NCBI GenBank assembly: GCA_946480555.1
Contig: CAMLLE010000080.1
Coordinates: forward strand, 1-9,439
Reading direction: 5' to 3'
DNA: 9,439 nucleotides
Source of the DNA: an uncultured Verrucomicrobia subdivision 3 bacterium
GTDB taxonomy: Bacteria > Verrucomicrobiota > Verrucomicrobiae > Limisphaerales > CAMLLE01
Part shown: in pieces, positions 1 through 7,616 of the stretch
How positions within the stretch are numbered: position 1 is the first letter of the stretch
How the letters are laid out: each line of letters starts with the position of its first letter
Notes under the pieces: generated by a model
The model's input: only the letters and a program-made list of their open reading frames with translations
The model's database searches: none
Told to the model about the DNA's origin: nothing
Program-made: the position numbers and the translations under genes

Positions 1-354
1 GGCGTTGTCGAGATGCACGCTGTGTTCGCCCAACTCGCCTGTGATCAGGACCGAATTGTCTTTGATGCGCACGTTCGTGAGCTCCAGCAAAGTGCACGTC
101 TCCGTCACCAGAGCAGCTCGCATTTCCAAGGTCCACGCGCTCGTTTCGCTGAACAGACGCGCCGAAAGTGTCGTGAGCTCGAGCGGTTTGCCATCACCGC
201 CGCGCTTGCTCACCCAACGGCGCGCGCCGGGCAAAGCCGTCGCTTTGCGCGGTTGCACCTGCTTGAATGGCTGAATGCGTTCCTTGGCAAAACAATCCTT
301 CTGCCAAGCGTGCCACTTGGCGGCCGGCAACAGATCGAGCCTGAACGCCAGCCG
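1..354 (-). CDS. DUF4132/DUF7737 (MolR-related) protein, C-terminal fragment, runs off left edge
   Basis: The minus-strand frame is open from the left edge up through about 525. The part that reads like a real protein is residues encoded by 354 down to 1. It contains 'ERIQPFKQV', resembling the 'QPF.Q' motif of DUF4132, and ends with 'LTNVRIKDNSVLITGELG' followed by 'EHSVHLDNA', which resembles the DUF7737 pattern of a short beta segment, 'GELG', then 'HLG'. Third codon positions are GC-rich, as in the neighbours. Full-length DUF4132 proteins are usually many hundreds of residues long, but here only about 118 residues match and the divergent LamG gene begins at 479, so the N-terminal bulk is missing. 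The in-frame extension towards 525 (ATG at 523-525) would overlap that gene and does not resemble the family. I infer a 5'-truncated remnant. The biochemical function of this family is unclear, and assignment is by motif memory only. Confidence 0.55.
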
Positions 355-362
355 GGACTTCT

Positions 363-378
363 TATTGTGGGGACAATA
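363..378. promoter_or_regulatory. Perfect inverted repeat, possible operator upstream of the LamG gene
   Basis: TATTGT-GGGG-ACAATA is a perfect 6-bp inverted repeat with a 4-bp spacer, lying in a short AT-rich island in otherwise GC-rich DNA. It sits about 100 bp upstream of the LamG start and just beyond the point where the minus-strand DUF4132 similarity ends. The symmetry is that of a dimeric regulator site. No regulator can be named, and no clear -35/-10 pair was found between it and 479. A short palindrome like this can also arise by chance. Confidence 0.25.
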
Positions 379-478
379 TTGGCCTCGCGACAGCGAATTG
401 CAGTCGTGCCTAGAGTCGGCGCAACCATTGTCAGCCCAGCGTGAGCTCTGATCCAGGGCCGCGCCCAGAACCCAACCT

Positions 479-3400
479 ATGAAACGCCTTATCACCTTTG
501 CATCTGTCTGCTGCGCCTCAGTCATCAGCTTCCACAGCGCGTCCGCGGATGTCCGGGACGGTCTCGTGGCCTACTGGCCTCTCGATGTTCTCACGAACGA
601 CGTGAACTCGGGAATGAACATCAGTCCGGATCTCGGACCGAACGGGAATCATCTGTCCGACAATTTCACCATGACGAGCGGCGACGTGGTGGCAGGGATT
701 CGCGGCAGCGCCGTATCCTTCGACGGCGCGGCCAAATACCTGAGCCAGGTTTACGCCGTGGGCGAGGGCAGGGGACTGCCCGTTTACGATGCGCGTTATT
801 ACACCGTGTCGTTCTGGGTGAAGGGCATCGGCGCCACCCAGCAGGCTCGCGCGGTTTTCGCCGAAGCAAACAACGCGAACAATAATCCATTTTTCCGCCT
901 GACCACCGATTGGGCGTCGAGCGGCCGCACAAACGTGCTCGCAGCCGCAATCCGCAATGACAGCACGCCGGGCAACAACTGGTTCTTTGGCAACTTCACC
1001 TTTGCCGATCAAGGCAAGACGCTGGGGACGAACATGCCGTTCGATGGGAACTGGCATCATGTCGTGTGGGTGGATTCGAACGGCACGGCGCGGGTTTACA
1101 TCGATGGTTTGGCCGATCCCAAAGTTTATCGGAACACGCGCGTGCCGGAGCCGAATGGCGTTCCGGGAGCGGTCACGTTGAACACGCTTTCCCTGGGAGC
1201 GTTGGTGAACTCAACTGGCCCGACCGCATTTTTCAATGGTCTGATCGACGACGTTGCGGTTTGGGAACGGGCCCTCACGGCTGAAGAGATCAACCAGGTC
1301 CGCACCAACGGCATCACGCTTCCGATCCTCGCGTCCGCGCCTGCGATCACGAACCAGCCGGTCGGCAACTCCAATCTGCTCGTGGGAGATTCCTTCGCCA
1401 TGAGAGCGCTGGCGATGGGCGCGCACCCGCGCACCTACCAATGGTTGAAGGATGGCTCACCGCTGGAGGATTTGACCGAGACCAATGAGTTCGGCGAAAT
1501 CACCGGGATGCCGATCGCCGGTTCGCAAAGCAATCTGCTCGTCATGACGAACATGCAGGCCAGTTACTCGGGCAGCTACAGCGTGATTATCTCCAACGCT
1601 CACGGCTGGACGCAAAGCGACCCGGTTCAGATTCTTGTAAGCACCGTTTCGCCTCAGCCGGCGAGCCTGACCAATGGCCAGATCGCGTATTGGCCGCTGG
1701 ACGCCGTTCAGGGCATCACCACGCCGGAAGTCGTGCGCGGTTACGACATGGTGCTCGGCACGGGATTGAGTTCCGCCAACATCGTTCCAGGAAAATGGGG
1801 CAACGCCATGCGCTTCAACACGAATGGCATTCTCAGCCGAATTCATTCAGCGGGCGACGCATTGCCGCTGGCGCAATACCGCAACTTCACGGTGTCGCTC
1901 TGGATCAACGCGCCGACAAACCAGCCCGGCCAGCGTTTCTTCGCGGAAGGAAATTCGGGCTCCGCAAATCCGTGGTTGAGTCTCGGGCAAGTGGACAATT
2001 TGGGCCAGGTGAATGGTTCAGCTCCGGCCGGGACGAGCGCGCGCATCTTCGTCCGCAACGACTCGAACCAGAACCTGGCAGCCGTGCCCACAGGTATTTC
2101 CTCGCTTCCGGTGTTCTACGATCCGTCCGTAAATCCCGGCGGCGTCTGGCATCATCTGGTTTACGTTCAAGAAGAAGTCGGCGGAGCGTTACCGCAATTG
2201 ACTGCGCGTCTTTACGTCGATGGCATGCGCGATCCGCTGTTCGTTGGCTCGCCTCGCCTGCCGCGCACGGCGCACAACACGACGATCGGCGGTTCGCTGC
2301 GCAGTTCCGGAATCTCCGGCGTGTTTGGCGGTGGAATGATTGACGACGTCGCCGTCTGGAATCGCGCGCTGACGGACGAGGAAATCATGATGCTCTCCAC
2401 GAACGTCACGCCCGCTGCGCTGCCGGTGTTGACGCCGCTGCAAATCACGAGCTTCCGTCCCGATTTCCCGGCAGTCGTCAGCGGTGAAAATGCGATTCTC
2501 CGCTGGAACGTGAGCAGCACCGCTGCGGCAGTGAGCATCGATCAGGGGATTGGCAGCGTGCTCGCGCGCACAACGAATGGGTTTGGTTTCGTCGTGGTTT
2601 CAAACCTGACTGCCTCCACGACTTTCACGCTCACCATTCAGCGCGGCACAAACACCGTGATGGCGCAAACTTCGATTGCGGTCGTGAACGGTGTATCGCC
2701 CGGCTGGAGCTTGGTGGACAACTTCCAGACCTACAGTGCCGGTCCGCTCGCCAATGCCTTCTGGTCGGACATGAATGGCGGCTCGACGGTTGAAGATCTC
2801 GGCGGCAATCGCATGTTGAACACACCTTCCGGCGGCGGCCAGCTCGCGCTTTTGCCCATGGCATCACTCTCATTGGATCAAGGGCAGGCCCGCACCCTGT
2901 TCGCGCGCATCTACGTTCAGGATGCCCCGAACGCCGGCACATTCCTGAATCAGCTGGGACTGACCGATAAGAGCCTCCGCAGTCCGAATGATGTCGATAC
3001 CGACGTGGGGCCGATCGTTCGCTTCAACAGCGATCTCGCCACAGACCTTGCCATCGGCGCACGCAACGGTGCGATTCAACCGATCTCCGCCACGACCTTG
3101 GTGCCGCGCAAGCTCGAGCAGCAACAGGTGTACAATGTCTGGATCGACATCACGAACGGCACGTATGTGACGTCCGTGGATGCGACGAATACAGGCGACC
3201 GTTTCTCCATCTGGATTCAGCGCCTCGGCGAAACCGGACGCACGCTGATTGCTTCCGATTGGGTAACCGATCGCGATCTCGAGCCGGATTTCCTCACCGC
3301 AACAGGCATTCACCTGAACCAGCTGGTCGTGGGCAACGACGGCGGATCTGCGGCCACGGTGTATGTGGATGACATCTACATCAGCAAATCCGGCTACAAT

Positions 3401-3637
3401 TCGACGGTGCCTGCGGCTTGGGCTGGACCGACTCCGCCAGCACTCGCGACGCCGAGCTTTGCGACCGATCTGACATCATCACCGGGGCAGATGCTGTTCA
3501 GCTGGGACGCTGGTGCGCTGATGTTCGCGCCGGAATTGCCCGGGCCGTGGATGGTGGTGCCGGATTCATTTGGATTCAGCTTCGCCCACACGATCGAATC
3601 GACAAACGCGCAGCAGTATTTCCGGATTCAGAGGTGA
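479..3637 (+). CDS. Large exported LamG / Ig-like multidomain protein
   Basis: This 1052-residue protein starts with a signal peptide (residues 1-23: basic MKR, a hydrophobic stretch, then 'HSASA' before D24), so it is exported. In order: LamG/concanavalin-like domain 1 (about 28-276, from 'LVAYWPLD' to 'GLIDDVAVWERAL'), an Ig-like domain (about 285-388, with 'YQWLKDG' and 'SGSYSVIISNAHG'), LamG domain 2 (about 402-645, 'QIAYWPLD' to 'GMIDDVAVWNRAL'), a small beta-sandwich (about 653-738), another concanavalin-like region (about 743-972) and a tail (about 990-1052, 'APELPGPW' to 'QQYFRIQR') that is frequent in verrucomicrobial secreted proteins. LamG and Ig-like modules usually bind glycans or proteins; no catalytic domain is recognised. 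It is probably a surface or matrix-binding protein. There is no Shine-Dalgarno motif before the ATG; the start is chosen because the signal peptide begins exactly there. A hairpin follows the stop codon. Confidence 0.9.
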   Translation: MKRLITFASVCCASVISFHSASADVRDGLVAYWPLDVLTNDVNSGMNISPDLGPNGNHLSDNFTMTSGDVVAGIRGSAVSFDGAAKYLSQVYAVGEGRGLPVYDARYYTVSFWVKGIGATQQARAVFAEANNANNNPFFRLTTDWASSGRTNVLAAAIRNDSTPGNNWFFGNFTFADQGKTLGTNMPFDGNWHHVVWVDSNGTARVYIDGLADPKVYRNTRVPEPNGVPGAVTLNTLSLGALVNSTGPTAFFNGLIDDVAVWERALTAEEINQVRTNGITLPILASAPAITNQPVGNSNLLVGDSFAMRALAMGAHPRTYQWLKDGSPLEDLTETNEFGEITGMPIAGSQSNLLVMTNMQASYSGSYSVIISNAHGWTQSDPVQILVSTVSPQPASLTNGQIAYWPLDAVQGITTPEVVRGYDMVLGTGLSSANIVPGKWGNAMRFNTNGILSRIHSAGDALPLAQYRNFTVSLWINAPTNQPGQRFFAEGNSGSANPWLSLGQVDNLGQVNGSAPAGTSARIFVRNDSNQNLAAVPTGISSLPVFYDPSVNPGGVWHHLVYVQEEVGGALPQLTARLYVDGMRDPLFVGSPRLPRTAHNTTIGGSLRSSGISGVFGGGMIDDVAVWNRALTDEEIMMLSTNVTPAALPVLTPLQITSFRPDFPAVVSGENAILRWNVSSTAAAVSIDQGIGSVLARTTNGFGFVVVSNLTASTTFTLTIQRGTNTVMAQTSIAVVNGVSPGWSLVDNFQTYSAGPLANAFWSDMNGGSTVEDLGGNRMLNTPSGGGQLALLPMASLSLDQGQARTLFARIYVQDAPNAGTFLNQLGLTDKSLRSPNDVDTDVGPIVRFNSDLATDLAIGARNGAIQPISATTLVPRKLEQQQVYNVWIDITNGTYVTSVDATNTGDRFSIWIQRLGETGRTLIASDWVTDRDLEPDFLTATGIHLNQLVVGNDGGSAATVYVDDIYISKSGYNSTVPAAWAGPTPPALATPSFATDLTSSPGQMLFSWDAGALMFAPELPGPWMVVPDSFGFSFAHTIESTNAQQYFRIQR

Positions 3638-3649
3638 TCGCGGTCGGAG

Positions 3650-3684
3650 GGCGGGGGCGCTGGCAGGAGCGCTCCCGCCGATTT
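3650..3684 (+). terminator. GC-rich hairpin after the LamG gene, probable terminator
   Basis: Arms GGCGGGGGCGCT (3650-3661) and AGCGCTCCCGCC (3668-3679) pair over 12 bp with a single G-T wobble, around a 6-nt loop. It begins 13 bp after the stop codon at 3637 and is followed by only a short T run (GATTT), so it is a weak match to a classical intrinsic terminator. It could equally be a copy of a dispersed REP-like palindrome; other copies in the genome would decide. Confidence 0.55.
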
Positions 3685-3710
3685 CACGATGACATCACCA
3701 GTTCGGTGGC

Positions 3711-3746
3711 TTGAATCGTCAGAACGGAGCGGCGTAGTATCGCGCC
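3711..3746 (+). promoter_or_regulatory. Sigma70-like promoter for the sensor kinase operon
   Basis: TTGAAT (3711-3716) and TAGTAT (3735-3740) are separated by 18 bp, each matching 4 of 6 consensus bases. The start codon at 3747 lies 6 bp after the -10 hexamer, where transcription would be expected to begin, so the transcript would be leaderless. No Shine-Dalgarno motif is present, which fits. The assignment rests on pattern only. Confidence 0.4.
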
Positions 3747-6700
3747 ATGGCTCCCTCGGATCTGCACACGAGCAGGGCTGAATCCTTTCGCCGCATCCGG
3801 GCATTCCGGTTGATGCTCGCTTTCATGTTGCTCGCGCCAGTGACAGCTGCAACCACAGAGACCCAGACGGATCGCGAGTTCATCATCCGCGGTTGGGATG
3901 TTGAAGACGGTCTGCCAAGCAGCCGCGTGAATGCCATCGCCCAGACGCGCGACGGTTACATCTGGTTCGGCACGCTGCACGGCCTCGTCCGTTTCGACGG
4001 CATCCGCTTCGTGGTTTTCAACACCAACAATGCTCCAGAGATCGGGAACAACCATATCTCGGCACTTCAACTGGATTCCCTCGGCGCGCTTTGGATTGGC
4101 ACCCGCAGTCCGGCAACCGGCTGTGTGTCGCGTCTCAAGCAGGGAAAGTTCAATCGCGTGGACCTCGGTCGAACGGTTCCGCCGGTGAACGCGCTCGCCG
4201 CGCAAGACGATCGCGTTTGGATCAGTCTCGACGGCGGCGGCGTAATCCGCTGGTCGGCCAGTCAGTTGGAATGGTTTGGCACAAACAGCGGTTTGCCCTC
4301 TCCACAGGTCGGCAGGATCGAAGTAAACGCCGGCCGCGTCTGGGCGAATGCCGGAGGCGCCCTAACGGAGTTCGTGAGTGAATGTTGGAAACCCTCGGCA
4401 TCCGTTCGTCCGTCCGCGCAACCCGTCCGCGCGCTTTGCGGCAGCGCCAATTCGGGATTGTGGGTGGCCACCCTCGCAGAGAACCCGCGGGGCAACCGTG
4501 GAGGCCGGGTGCGAAAATTGATCGACGGGGAGTTTGTCGAGGAGCTCACGCCGTACCCGTGGAACCAGGATTCGCCCCGGTCGAAAGCGGCGGTGCTGTT
4601 TGAAGATTCATCCGGCCGGTTGTGGTACGCCTCCTATGGCGCCGGAATTTTCTACCGCGATGCACACCGTCCATGGCAGCGGCTTGGAGCCGGCGGCCAG
4701 CTTTCGCAGGTGATCATCGATTCGATGTTTGAAGATTGCGACGGGCAGATCTGGATCGGCACCCGCGCAGCAGGTGTTTACCGATTGGAGCCGCGCGCCG
4801 TCACGACGCTGCCGGTTGAGCCGTCCTCGGAGCGGAACATCTTCCTGACAGTGTGCGCCCGGCGCGATGGCAGCATCTGGGGCGGCACGGATGGCAGTGG
4901 CGTCCTGGCGTGGCGTCAGGGGATTCTCACTCGTTTCGGCCAGAGCGCGGGGCTGGCGAATCTCCACGTCGGAGTCCTCTTTGAAGACCGGCACACGAAT
5001 CTCTGGGCGGGAACCTGGGGCGGGCTCTTCCGTCTGGAGAACGGATCGTTCAAATCGATTTCAGGCCCGACGGCACTGAACAAGGCTGTGCTGGCGCTCG
5101 CCGAGGATCGTTCCGGCAACCTGTGGATCGGCACCGACGCCGGTTTGATCCGGATGAAGAACGGAACGTTCCGCGCATTCGATCAGCGCGACGGATTGCG
5201 TTCGTTGTTCATTCGGGCGGTGATCGAAGATCGCGCGGGCCAAATCTGGGTGGCTGCTTCCGAAGGCGGTTTATTTCGTTTGGTTGGTGAGCATTTTGAG
5301 CGGGTCGCACCCGGCTCCTGGATGGCAGAGCGCATGGTGCGCGCATTGCACGCCGATGCGGATGGCACGCTCTGGGTGGCAACGGATGGCGCGGGACTTG
5401 TCTCCCTCGAAGGCTCGCACTTGAAGCATTTCCGCGTCGCCGATGGTTTGCCGGATCATCATCTGCACTCGGTGATCGAAGATCGCTTGGGCAATCTATG
5501 GTTCAGTTCCGACAACGGCGTCTTTGGCTTCCCGAAGAAGGTGTTGCGCGAGTTCCAACCCGGAAATGGAACTCAACTTGCATCATTCCGGCTCTCGCGA
5601 TCGGAGGGGATGGCGAACAAAATCTGCTCTGGCGCCGGTCAGCCAACGGCCGCAATGGCGCCTGATGGCCGGCTGTGGTTTCCGAACGGAACTTCGCTGG
5701 CGTCGTTTCATCCGCAACAGCTCCCGCGTGAGGAACGTCCGGTCGCGCCCTTGATCGAGGAAGCTGTGCTGGATGGCGAACCGCGGGCGCTGGATGCAGA
5801 TGAAATGTTGAGGTTCGGTTCGGCCGCGCGGCGGCTGGAACTCCGATTCACGGTTCCCAACACGCGTTCCGCCGAGCGCTTCCGCTTTCGCATTCGAATG
5901 CGCGGCCTGGATCAGCAATGGATGGAAGTCGGCGCCACGCGGTCGGTCAGCTACAGCCATTTGAATCCCGGCCGCTATGATTTCATCGTAGCGGCCGCAG
6001 GCGTTGATGGCCAGTGGGTCGAAGCGGCCAGACCTCTCGCGATTCAAGTGGTGCCGCGCTTCTATCAACATCGCTCAGTCCAGGTAACCGCTGCGTTGCT
6101 GCTGCTCGGCTCCGTCGCTGGCGGTGCCTGGCAGATTTCCCGCGCACGGGTCCGGCGGCATGTCGCAGCCCTGGAATTTCAACGCGCCATGGACCACGAA
6201 CGCGGCCGCATTGCGCGTGACATTCACGACGACCTCGGCAGCGGTTTGACCGAGATCATCATGGAAGGCGACCGGCTTCAGGCGGAGTTGCACGACATCA
6301 CTCCCGTGCAGGATCGCATCCGGACAATCGCCTCACGCGCGCGCGCGCTGACGCGGGCCATGGACGAAGTGGTCTGGGCGATCAATCCGCGCAATGACAC
6401 ACTCGAAAGTCTGTTCAATTACTTGAACACATTTGCGCAGGATTATCTCGCACGCGCCGGACTTCGCTGCCGCTGCGATGCGCCGCCCGAGTTGCCGGAC
6501 GTTCAGCTTTCCGCCGAAGCCCGGCACAACCTTTACCTCGCGAGCAAGGAAGCTTTGCACAACGTTGTGAAGCATTCCGGCGCAACGGAAGTCTGGATTC
6601 GCCTGAACATCGAAGCAGGGACGTTCACCTTGGCGATTGAGGATAACGGGCGCGGGCTGGACCCTGCGTGCGTGCCCGGGCGGGGCAATGGATTGGGAAA

Positions 6701-6839
6701 TATGCGCCGCCGGTTGGAGGACGTGGGCGGCAGCTGCGATTTTTCCAGCGCGCCCGGGAGCGGGACATGCGTTCGCTTCACGGTCGCGTTCAAGCGCGCT
6801 CGCGCGGCGCGGCCTGCCCTGATGACTCGTGTTGAATGA
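3747..6839 (+). CDS. Sensor histidine kinase with 14-repeat periplasmic propeller and Y_Y_Y domain
   Basis: A membrane histidine kinase of 1030 residues. An N-terminal basic region and hydrophobic stretch (about 22-35, ending 'PVTAA') form an export signal. Residues about 45-660 hold 14 propeller repeats of the 'G.LWIGT..GL.R' type, with key tryptophans at 73, 117, 158, 199, 239, 293, 336, 378, 420, 460, 501, 543, 585 and 644, enough for two seven-bladed propellers. A Y_Y_Y domain follows (about 695-772, 'YSHLNPGRYDF'), then one membrane helix (about 778-795). The cytoplasmic HisKA_3 motif 'RIARDIHDDLGSG' places the phospho-accepting residue at H827. HATPase_c shows the N box (E935, N939), 'EDNGRG' (965-970) and 'GNGLGNMR'. 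The propeller presumably senses an extracellular ligand, as in related polysaccharide-responsive sensors, but the ligand cannot be read from sequence. An internal ATG at 3813 would shorten the basic n-region; 3747 is preferred because of the promoter spacing. The gene overlaps its response regulator by 4 bp. Confidence 0.93.
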   Translation: MAPSDLHTSRAESFRRIRAFRLMLAFMLLAPVTAATTETQTDREFIIRGWDVEDGLPSSRVNAIAQTRDGYIWFGTLHGLVRFDGIRFVVFNTNNAPEIGNNHISALQLDSLGALWIGTRSPATGCVSRLKQGKFNRVDLGRTVPPVNALAAQDDRVWISLDGGGVIRWSASQLEWFGTNSGLPSPQVGRIEVNAGRVWANAGGALTEFVSECWKPSASVRPSAQPVRALCGSANSGLWVATLAENPRGNRGGRVRKLIDGEFVEELTPYPWNQDSPRSKAAVLFEDSSGRLWYASYGAGIFYRDAHRPWQRLGAGGQLSQVIIDSMFEDCDGQIWIGTRAAGVYRLEPRAVTTLPVEPSSERNIFLTVCARRDGSIWGGTDGSGVLAWRQGILTRFGQSAGLANLHVGVLFEDRHTNLWAGTWGGLFRLENGSFKSISGPTALNKAVLALAEDRSGNLWIGTDAGLIRMKNGTFRAFDQRDGLRSLFIRAVIEDRAGQIWVAASEGGLFRLVGEHFERVAPGSWMAERMVRALHADADGTLWVATDGAGLVSLEGSHLKHFRVADGLPDHHLHSVIEDRLGNLWFSSDNGVFGFPKKVLREFQPGNGTQLASFRLSRSEGMANKICSGAGQPTAAMAPDGRLWFPNGTSLASFHPQQLPREERPVAPLIEEAVLDGEPRALDADEMLRFGSAARRLELRFTVPNTRSAERFRFRIRMRGLDQQWMEVGATRSVSYSHLNPGRYDFIVAAAGVDGQWVEAARPLAIQVVPRFYQHRSVQVTAALLLLGSVAGGAWQISRARVRRHVAALEFQRAMDHERGRIARDIHDDLGSGLTEIIMEGDRLQAELHDITPVQDRIRTIASRARALTRAMDEVVWAINPRNDTLESLFNYLNTFAQDYLARAGLRCRCDAPPELPDVQLSAEARHNLYLASKEALHNVVKHSGATEVWIRLNIEAGTFTLAIEDNGRGLDPACVPGRGNGLGNMRRRLEDVGGSCDFSSAPGSGTCVRFTVAFKRARAARPALMTRVE

Positions 6840-7525
6840 ATGCTTTGAAAACCACTGACACCATCCGGATCGCCATTGTCGATGACGATGAACGGTTGCG
6901 GGCGAACCTGCGGGAAACGGTGGAACAGTTTGAAGGCTGCTCTTGCTGCGCGGTGTTTTCGTCCGGCGAAGCGGCATTGCTCGGCATCGCGTCCGAGCAG
7001 CCGCAGGTCGTCCTGATGGACATCAACATGCCGGGCGTGAGCGGCATCGAATGCGTGCGCCAGCTGAAGGCCGCGCATCCGGAAATCGAGTTCATCATGC
7101 TCACGGTTTACGAGGATGCGGAACGCGTGTTTGAATCGCTGGCCGCCGGTGCCAGCGGATATTTGCTGAAGCAAGCCACCCGCGAGGAATTGCTGCTCGC
7201 CATCCGTCAGGTCCATTCCGGCGGATCGCCGATGACGAGTGTGATTGCGCGCAAAGTGGTGCAGGCTTTTCGCCGGCCAATTCCGGTGGAAGACGAGACC
7301 GCGCAGCTTTCCGCTCGCCAGCAGGAAGTTCTGGAGTTGCTCGCGCGCGGTTATCTCTACAAGGAGATTGCCCAGTCACTCGGCCTCGAATACGCGACGG
7401 TTCACAATTACATCCGTCGGATTTACGAGAAGCTCCGCGTGCGTTCCCGATCCCAGGCGGTGGCGAAGTATTACGAAAATCCACGGCGCAACCTGGGCCA
7501 GCAGAAGTTGCCGCCGGGGAATTGA
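6836..7525 (+). CDS. NarL/LuxR-family response regulator
   Basis: A 229-residue two-domain regulator. The receiver domain (about 10-125) shows the acidic pocket D16-D18, phospho-acceptor D62 in 'VVLMDINMPG', T90 in 'IMLT' and K112 in 'GYLLKQ'. The LuxR/GerE helix-turn-helix spans about 158-213 ('LSARQQEVLELLARG' through 'RSRSQAVAKYY'). It should bind DNA as a dimer after phosphorylation by the adjacent HisKA_3 kinase, the usual partner of this class. The start ATG overlaps the kinase stop as ATGA, so translation is probably coupled. Length matches the family, with a short basic tail ('PRRNLGQQK'). A CxCC cluster (C35, C37, C38) near the end of the first helix is unusual. Target genes cannot be inferred from this window. 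Confidence 0.95.
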   Translation: MNALKTTDTIRIAIVDDDERLRANLRETVEQFEGCSCCAVFSSGEAALLGIASEQPQVVLMDINMPGVSGIECVRQLKAAHPEIEFIMLTVYEDAERVFESLAAGASGYLLKQATREELLLAIRQVHSGGSPMTSVIARKVVQAFRRPIPVEDETAQLSARQQEVLELLARGYLYKEIAQSLGLEYATVHNYIRRIYEKLRVRSRSQAVAKYYENPRRNLGQQKLPPGN

Positions 7526-7560
7526 TCGGGCGCACACGCTGCAAGTGAGTTTGAGACTCG

Positions 7561-7602
7561 TCGCTTCGTCTCCTGCGGAATTCACAGAAGGGGACGAAGC
7601 GA
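7561..7602. terminator. Hairpin between convergent genes, possible bidirectional terminator
   Basis: TCGCTTCGTCTCC (7561-7573) pairs with GGGGACGAAGCGA (7590-7602) over 13 bp with one G-T wobble and a 16-nt loop. It lies in the 91-bp gap between the response regulator stop and the yggS stop, the expected place for a shared terminator. There is no T tract on either side, so the termination role is inferred from position and stem strength. Confidence 0.45.
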
Positions 7603-7616
7603 AGCTCGAAGCAGAT

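Noticed and set aside
13..444. Plus-strand 143-residue open frame over the left edge
   Set aside because: It is rich in arginine, alanine and histidine with no recognisable motif, and is antisense to the DUF4132/DUF7737 fragment, whose translation shows family motifs.
428..456. TTGTCA at 428-433 as a -35 box for the LamG gene
   Set aside because: It matches 5 of 6 bases, but no acceptable -10 hexamer lies 16-18 bp downstream.
518..1060. Long minus-strand open frame inside the LamG gene
   Set aside because: Composition is typical of an antisense shadow of a GC-rich gene. The plus-strand protein over this stretch has a signal peptide and a complete LamG domain.
3684..4205. Minus-strand 173-residue frame over the start of the kinase gene
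   Set aside because: No domain is visible and it runs antisense to the signal peptide and first propeller repeats; shadow frame.
6333..7216. Two overlapping minus-strand frames of more than 200 residues across the kinase and regulator genes
   Set aside because: They are antisense to intact HATPase and receiver domains and have no family likeness; their length comes from the high GC content.
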